From positions 436,582-500,581 of the forward strand of contig NZ_JACHJK010000001.1 in assembly GCF_014203595.1 (NCBI RefSeq): 64,000 nt of DNA, written 5' to 3'. The stretch is from Streptomyces echinatus. GTDB lineage: Bacteria; Actinomycetota; Actinomycetes; Streptomycetales; Streptomycetaceae. The position numbers and the translations under genes are program-made. Under the pieces are notes generated by a model. The model was not told the origin of the DNA, searched no databases, and saw nothing but the letters and a program-made list of their open reading frames with translations. Positions 59,714 to 64,000 of this stretch are shown piece by piece (the stretch's first letter is position 1; every line of letters starts with the position of its first letter).

Positions 59714-61972
59714 GTGACCAACATCCCCGAGACCGGTCGGACCCCACGGGTCCAGATCAGGCTCGTCGTGATCCAGATCCTCGTACTCTCCCTCCTCGGC
59801 ACGCTCGGCGGCCGGCTGTGGTATCTGCAGATCCGCGAGGGCGCCGAGTACCAGCGGGAGGCGTCCGGCAACCACGTCCAGCAGGTGGTCGACCCCGCCG
59901 TGCGCGGCGACATCCTGGACGCCCGCGGCGTCCCCCTCGCGGACAACGAGACCCGCCTGGTGGTCTCCGCCTCCCGCACCGACCTGCTGAAGCAGAAGGA
60001 CGACGGCAAGGCCGTCCTCACCAAGCTGGCCGGCGTCCTCGGCATGCGCCCCGAGGAGGTCGAGCAGAAGGTCCGGCTGTGCGACTCCGAGACCCCCCAG
60101 CCCTGCTGGAACGGCTCGCCGTACCAGCCGATCCCCATCACCGACAAGGCCACCGCCCGGCAGGCCCTGCAGATCCGCGAGCGCTCCGAGGACTTCCCCG
60201 GCATCACCGCCGAGCCCAAGGCCGTCCGCCGTTACCCCGGCCCCGGCAAGTCCAACACCGCGCAGGTCCTCGGCTATCTCTCGCCCGTCACCGACGACGA
60301 GATCCAGCAGGCCAAGGACACCGAGTCGCCGTACCTGCGCTCCGACATGGTCGGCCGCTCCGGCCTCGAGCGCACCTACGACAAGATGCTGCGCGGCAAG
60401 GCCGGCGTCACCCGCTACGAGGTCGACAACCTCGGCCGGGTCATCGGCAAGGCCAAGTCCGACGCGGCCGAGTCCGGTTCGAACCTGGTCACCAGCATCG
60501 ACTCCCGGGTCCAGCGGGTCGCCGAGTTCGAGCTGAACCAGGCCATGAAGAAGGCCCGCGAGCAGTTCGACAAGATCACCGGCACGAACTACAAGGCCGA
60601 CTCCGGCGCCGTCGTGGTGATGGAGGCCAAGACCGGCCGGATCGTCGCGATGGCCTCCGCGCCGACGTACGACCCGAACGTCTGGGTCGGCGGCATCTCG
60701 GCCAAGGACTACAAGGCCCTCACCGGCAAGGACTCGGACTACCCCCTGCTCAACAGGGCCATACAGGGTCAGGCCGCGCCCGGCTCGACGTTCAAGGTGG
60801 TCTCCACGGCCGCCGCGGTCGAGGCCGGCTACCCCTTCGACGGCCGCTACCCGTGCACCAGCTCGTACTCGGTGGGCAGCCAGGTCTTCAAGAACTTCGA
60901 GGGCGAGAACTTCGGCCCCATCTCCCTGGGCCGGGCCCTGGAGGTCTCCTGCGACACCGTCTTCTACGGCCTCGCCGACAAGGAGTGGAAGCGGGACGGC
61001 GGCATCAACCCCAAGAAGGGCCAGCCGAAGGACTACTTCTACAAGGCCGCCCACCAGTTCGGCCTCGGCAAGGAGACCGGTCTCGACCTGCCCAACGAGG
61101 TCACCGGCCGGGTCCCCGACCGCCAGTGGAAGCAGGACTACTGGAAGGCCAACAAGGACGCCTGGTGCAAGACCGGCAAGAAGGACGGCTCCTACGTCGA
61201 GAAGATTGCCTACGAGAACTGCCTCGAAGGCAACAAGATGCGCGAGGGCGACTCGATCAACTACTCCATCGGCCAGGGTGACACCCTCGTCACCCCGATC
61301 CAGGAGGCCGTGATCTACGGCGCTGTCGCCAACGGCGGCACGATGTACCAGCCGACCATCGGCAAGGCGGTCATCAGCGCCGACGGCAAGAGCGTGCGGG
61401 AGATCAAGCCGAAGAAGCGCGGCAGGCTGCCGGTCAGCCAGGCCACCATCAAGGGCATGGACGACGCCTTCGCCGGCGTCATCACCCGCGGTACGGCGGC
61501 CTGGAAGTTCGGCGGCTGGCCGCAGGACAAGATCCCCCTGCACGCCAAGACCGGCACGGCCGAGGTCTACGGCAAGCAGACCACGTCCTGGCTGGCCACC
61601 TACTCCAAGGACTACACGGTGATCATGACGATCGCCCAGGCCGGTACGGGTTCCGGCGCCTCCGGTGAGGCCGTGCGCAACATCTACAGCGCGATGTACG
61701 GCGTCCAGGGCGACGGCTCCGTTGACAGCAGGAAGGCGCTGCTGCCCGAGCCGCAGAAGGGCCTGCCCAAGATCCGCACGGACGGCACCATCGCCGCCCC
61801 GAAGATCATCGGTGACCCGGCGAAGGACGCCGAGGCCGCCCAGAAGAACAACCCCACCAACGGCGACGACCAGCAGCCCGCGGGCACCACCGCCTCGCCC
61901 TCCCCGGGCAACCGCGACACCCGCAGGCGTCGCAGGCACCGCGCGCGGGGAAGCCGGAGGATGCCCTCATGA
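59714..61972 (+). CDS. mrdA: Penicillin-binding protein 2 (class B transpeptidase)
   Basis: This 752-residue protein has one N-terminal transmembrane helix (~16-38), a dimerisation domain starting RLWYLQIREGAEY, and a transpeptidase domain. Catalytic SxxK is in PGSTFKVV (Ser ~358), a SIN/YS motif in DSINYSIGQGD (~515), and KTG in HAKTGTAEV (~612). It cross-links peptidoglycan together with RodA. The C-terminal ~45 residues are Gln/Pro-rich and end with an Arg cluster (RRRRRHRARGSRR). GGGGGAGA precedes the GTG. The stop overlaps the rodA start (ATGA). Confidence 0.95.
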   Translation: MTNIPETGRTPRVQIRLVVIQILVLSLLGTLGGRLWYLQIREGAEYQREASGNHVQQVVDPAVRGDILDARGVPLADNETRLVVSASRTDLLKQKDDGKAVLTKLAGVLGMRPEEVEQKVRLCDSETPQPCWNGSPYQPIPITDKATARQALQIRERSEDFPGITAEPKAVRRYPGPGKSNTAQVLGYLSPVTDDEIQQAKDTESPYLRSDMVGRSGLERTYDKMLRGKAGVTRYEVDNLGRVIGKAKSDAAESGSNLVTSIDSRVQRVAEFELNQAMKKAREQFDKITGTNYKADSGAVVVMEAKTGRIVAMASAPTYDPNVWVGGISAKDYKALTGKDSDYPLLNRAIQGQAAPGSTFKVVSTAAAVEAGYPFDGRYPCTSSYSVGSQVFKNFEGENFGPISLGRALEVSCDTVFYGLADKEWKRDGGINPKKGQPKDYFYKAAHQFGLGKETGLDLPNEVTGRVPDRQWKQDYWKANKDAWCKTGKKDGSYVEKIAYENCLEGNKMREGDSINYSIGQGDTLVTPIQEAVIYGAVANGGTMYQPTIGKAVISADGKSVREIKPKKRGRLPVSQATIKGMDDAFAGVITRGTAAWKFGGWPQDKIPLHAKTGTAEVYGKQTTSWLATYSKDYTVIMTIAQAGTGSGASGEAVRNIYSAMYGVQGDGSVDSRKALLPEPQKGLPKIRTDGTIAAPKIIGDPAKDAEAAQKNNPTNGDDQQPAGTTASPSPGNRDTRRRRRHRARGSRRMPS

Positions 61973-63165
61973 CCGGCGCGAACAGCTTCTCCGTCTCCGG
62001 GTACGGCCCCGAGCGGGCCGGCTGGACCAAGATCTTCGCCCGCGACTCGCTCACCCGCCGGCTGGACTGGCCGATACTGCTGGCGGCCATCGCGCTGTCC
62101 CTGATGGGCTCGCTGCTGGTCTTCTCGGCGACCCGCAACCGCACCGAGCTCAACCAGGGCGACCCGTACTTCTTCCTGGTCCGGCACCTGATGAACCTCG
62201 GCATCGGGATCGCCCTGATGATCGGCACGGTCTGGCTCGGCCACCGGGCCCTGCGCAACGCCGTACCGATCCTCTACGGCCTGTCGGTGCTCCTCGCCCT
62301 GGTCGTCCTGACCCCGCTCGGCGCGACGATCAACGGCCAGCGCAACTGGCTCGTGATCGGCGGCTTCTCCCTCCAGCCGGCCGAGTTCATGAAGGTCACG
62401 ATCATCCTGGGCATGGCCATGCTGCTGGCCGCGCGGGTGGACGCGGGCGACAAGCCGTTCCCCGACCACCGGACCGTGTTCCAGTCGCTGTGCCTGGCCG
62501 CCGTACCGATCCTGATCCTGCTCCTCATGCCCGACCTCGGCTCGGTGCTGGCCATGGTGGCCATCATCCTCGGCGTGCTGCTCGCCTCCGGCTCCTCCAA
62601 CCGCTGGGTCTTCGGCCTGCTCATCGCGGGAGTGCTCGGCTGCGTGGCCATCTGGCAGCTGCACATCCTGGACGAGTACCAGATCAACCGGTTCGCGGCC
62701 TTCGCCAACCCGGACCTGGACCCCGCGGGCGTCGGCTACAACACCAACCAGGCCCGGATCGCCATCGGCTCCGGCGGCCTCACCGGCGCCGGGCTCTTCC
62801 ACGGCTCGCAGACCACCGGCCAGTTCGTGCCCGAACAGCAGACGGACTTCGTCTTCACGGTCGCGGGGGAGGAGCTGGGCTTCCTCGGCGCGGGCCTGAT
62901 CATCTTCCTGATCGGAGTCGTCCTGTGGCGCGCCTGCCGGATAGCGCGCGACTCGACCGAGCTCTACGGCACGATCGTGGCCGCCGGGATCGTCGCCTGG
63001 TTCGCCTTCCAGTCGTTCGAGAACATCGGCATGACCCTCGGCATCATGCCCGTCACCGGCCTGCCCCTGCCGTTCGTGTCGTACGGCGGCTCGTCCATGT
63101 TCGCCGTCTGGGTCGCGATCGGACTGCTGCAGTCGATCAAGGTGCAGCGGCCGATGTCGGCGTGA
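61969..63165 (+). CDS. rodA: RodA/FtsW-family glycan polymerase
   Basis: This 398-residue SEDS-family peptidoglycan glycosyltransferase has ten helices. The SEDS signature is present: FSLQPAEFMKVTIILGMAM (~135-153), MPDLGSVLAM (~188), and TGLPLPFVSYGGSSMFAVW (~363-381). The catalytic Asp is expected in the large loop near EQQTDFVFTVAGEELGF. It pairs with PBP2, whose stop overlaps its ATG by 4 bp. The S. coelicolor counterpart, sfr, is to my recollection in the same place. Confidence 0.95.
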   Translation: MTGANSFSVSGYGPERAGWTKIFARDSLTRRLDWPILLAAIALSLMGSLLVFSATRNRTELNQGDPYFFLVRHLMNLGIGIALMIGTVWLGHRALRNAVPILYGLSVLLALVVLTPLGATINGQRNWLVIGGFSLQPAEFMKVTIILGMAMLLAARVDAGDKPFPDHRTVFQSLCLAAVPILILLLMPDLGSVLAMVAIILGVLLASGSSNRWVFGLLIAGVLGCVAIWQLHILDEYQINRFAAFANPDLDPAGVGYNTNQARIAIGSGGLTGAGLFHGSQTTGQFVPEQQTDFVFTVAGEELGFLGAGLIIFLIGVVLWRACRIARDSTELYGTIVAAGIVAWFAFQSFENIGMTLGIMPVTGLPLPFVSYGGSSMFAVWVAIGLLQSIKVQRPMSA

Positions 63166-63274
63166 GCCACCGAGCCGGCACCAGGTCGTTCACCGGGTGG
63201 ATGGTGTGACTTCTCCGGCCATTCACCCGGGACGGCCCCTGCCGCGCCGGCCTCTCGCCCACTAGATTCGGTGC

Positions 63275-64000
63275 ATGGCGGATGCGAAACGCGAGATCGA
63301 GCGCAAATACGAATCCGATGAGAGCGGCCTGCCCGACCTGACCGGAGTCGGCGCAGTGGCCACGGTCCTCGACAAGGGCCTGGTCGACCTGGACGCCACC
63401 TACTACGACACCGCCGACGAACGCCTGGCCGCGGCCTCGCTCACCCTGCGCCGCCGCACCGGCGGCTCGGACGCCGGCTGGCACCTGAAGTTCCCCGTCG
63501 CCCCCGGCGTCCGCGACGAGATCCGGGCCCCGCTCTCCGACACCGTCCCCGAGGAGATCGCCGCCCTGGTCCGCTCCCGGACCCGCGACCGCGCACTGAT
63601 CCCCCTCGTGCGGCTGCGCTCCTCCCGCGACGTACGGCACCTGGTCGACGCCGACGGCGCCCTGCTGGCCGAGGCGAGCCTCGACACCGTCACCGCCGAG
63701 CGGCTCACCGGCGCGGGCGGAGCCGCCCAGTGGACCGAGATCGAGATCGAACTGGCCGACGGCGGCGATCCGGCCCTCCTCGACCAGGTGGACAAGCGCC
63801 TGCACAAGGCGGGCGTACGACCGTCGAAGTCACCGTCGAAGCTGGCCCGCGCCCTGGAACAGACCACGCCGGGCCAAAGCGGGAAACGGCGCCCGAAGAA
63901 GGCCGGGCCCACCGGCCCCGTGACGGCCGGCGACCACGTCCTCGCCTACCTCCGCGCCCAGCGCGACGCACTGGTCGGGCTGGACCCCGCCGTCCGCCGC
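63275..64000 (+). CDS. CYTH-CHAD domain protein, 3' truncated
   Basis: 242 codons remain before the window ends. The CYTH triphosphate-tunnel domain covers ~5-200: the ExExK signature EIERKYE (~7-13), YYDTADERLAAASLTLRRR, WHLKFPV, and TEIEIELADG. The last ~35 residues (AGDHVLAYLRAQRDALVGLD) begin a CHAD helical domain. Such proteins bind or hydrolyse inorganic triphosphate or polyphosphate. A TAGATT -10 box is 6 nt before the ATG at 63275 and no Shine-Dalgarno is present, so the mRNA is probably leaderless. Confidence 0.93.
   Translation, partial: MADAKREIERKYESDESGLPDLTGVGAVATVLDKGLVDLDATYYDTADERLAAASLTLRRRTGGSDAGWHLKFPVAPGVRDEIRAPLSDTVPEEIAALVRSRTRDRALIPLVRLRSSRDVRHLVDADGALLAEASLDTVTAERLTGAGGAAQWTEIEIELADGGDPALLDQVDKRLHKAGVRPSKSPSKLARALEQTTPGQSGKRRPKKAGPTGPVTAGDHVLAYLRAQRDALVGLDPAVRR

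Overview
The window is chromosomal DNA of a Streptomyces or very close relative. Base composition is very GC-rich, genes often start with GTG, and I saw no TTA codon in the genes where I looked for one. From memory, the gene order pepN / asd / ECF sigma / subtilisin / second pepN / sodF / rpiB / nei / tig-clpP1-clpP2-clpX / valS-folC-ndk / mreBCD-pbp2-rodA matches the conserved core of Streptomyces coelicolor around SCO2643-SCO2607. This is therefore mostly core chromosome, not an island. No transposase, integrase, prophage or CRISPR array was seen.

Layout. 1-3.7 kb: two EamA-type exporters (the first cut by the window edge), a LysR regulator and a tiny secreted Gly/Phe-rich peptide. 3.7-10.2 kb: DUF1203 protein, aminopeptidase N, aspartate-semialdehyde dehydrogenase, and an ECF sigma factor with a membrane partner. 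10.3-19.6 kb: large secreted subtilisin, divergent CGNR regulator and VOC-PPOX-Nudix operon, secreted serine hydrolase, glycosyltransferase, SGNH hydrolase. 19.8-25.3 kb: AbiEi/nuclease-like protein, second aminopeptidase N, mycothiol-type nitroreductase, and Fe-type superoxide dismutase behind a Nur box. 25.3-33.3 kb: amino-acid permease, then a sulfur-scavenging block on the minus strand (ROK regulator, ABC importer, FMN monooxygenase, TauD-like dioxygenase) containing two tiny leader-peptide genes. 33.5-44.6 kb: bioY, amino-acid permease, rpiB, Nei glycosylase, Eis-type acetyltransferase, SpoIIE phosphatase, HD hydrolase, acyltransferase, mini membrane protein and Ser/Thr kinase with a beta-propeller. 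44.7-64 kb: tRNA-Gly, tRNA-Pro, trigger factor, ClpP1/P2/X, a Pro/Gln-rich membrane protein, ValS, FolC, DUF4233, Ndk, the mre/PBP2/RodA wall-elongation cluster and the start of a CYTH-CHAD protein.

How the parts work together. Trigger factor and Clp form a proteostasis block with a ClgR-type operator before clpP1. MreBCD, PBP2 and RodA form the lateral-wall and spore-wall machine. The sulfur block imports organosulfur compounds and releases sulfite from them. It is preceded by a 19-residue leader ending Cys-Arg-Thr-Phe-Cys-Cys, and its ROK regulator gene is preceded by a 28-residue leader carrying an RRxVDLxR...C signature. The simplest reading is cysteine-responsive translational attenuation at two levels. 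These two small genes, a low-GC stretch with a LexA-like palindrome downstream of clpX, an SGNH hydrolase with His in place of the oxyanion Asn, and several leaderless promoters are the most interesting observations.
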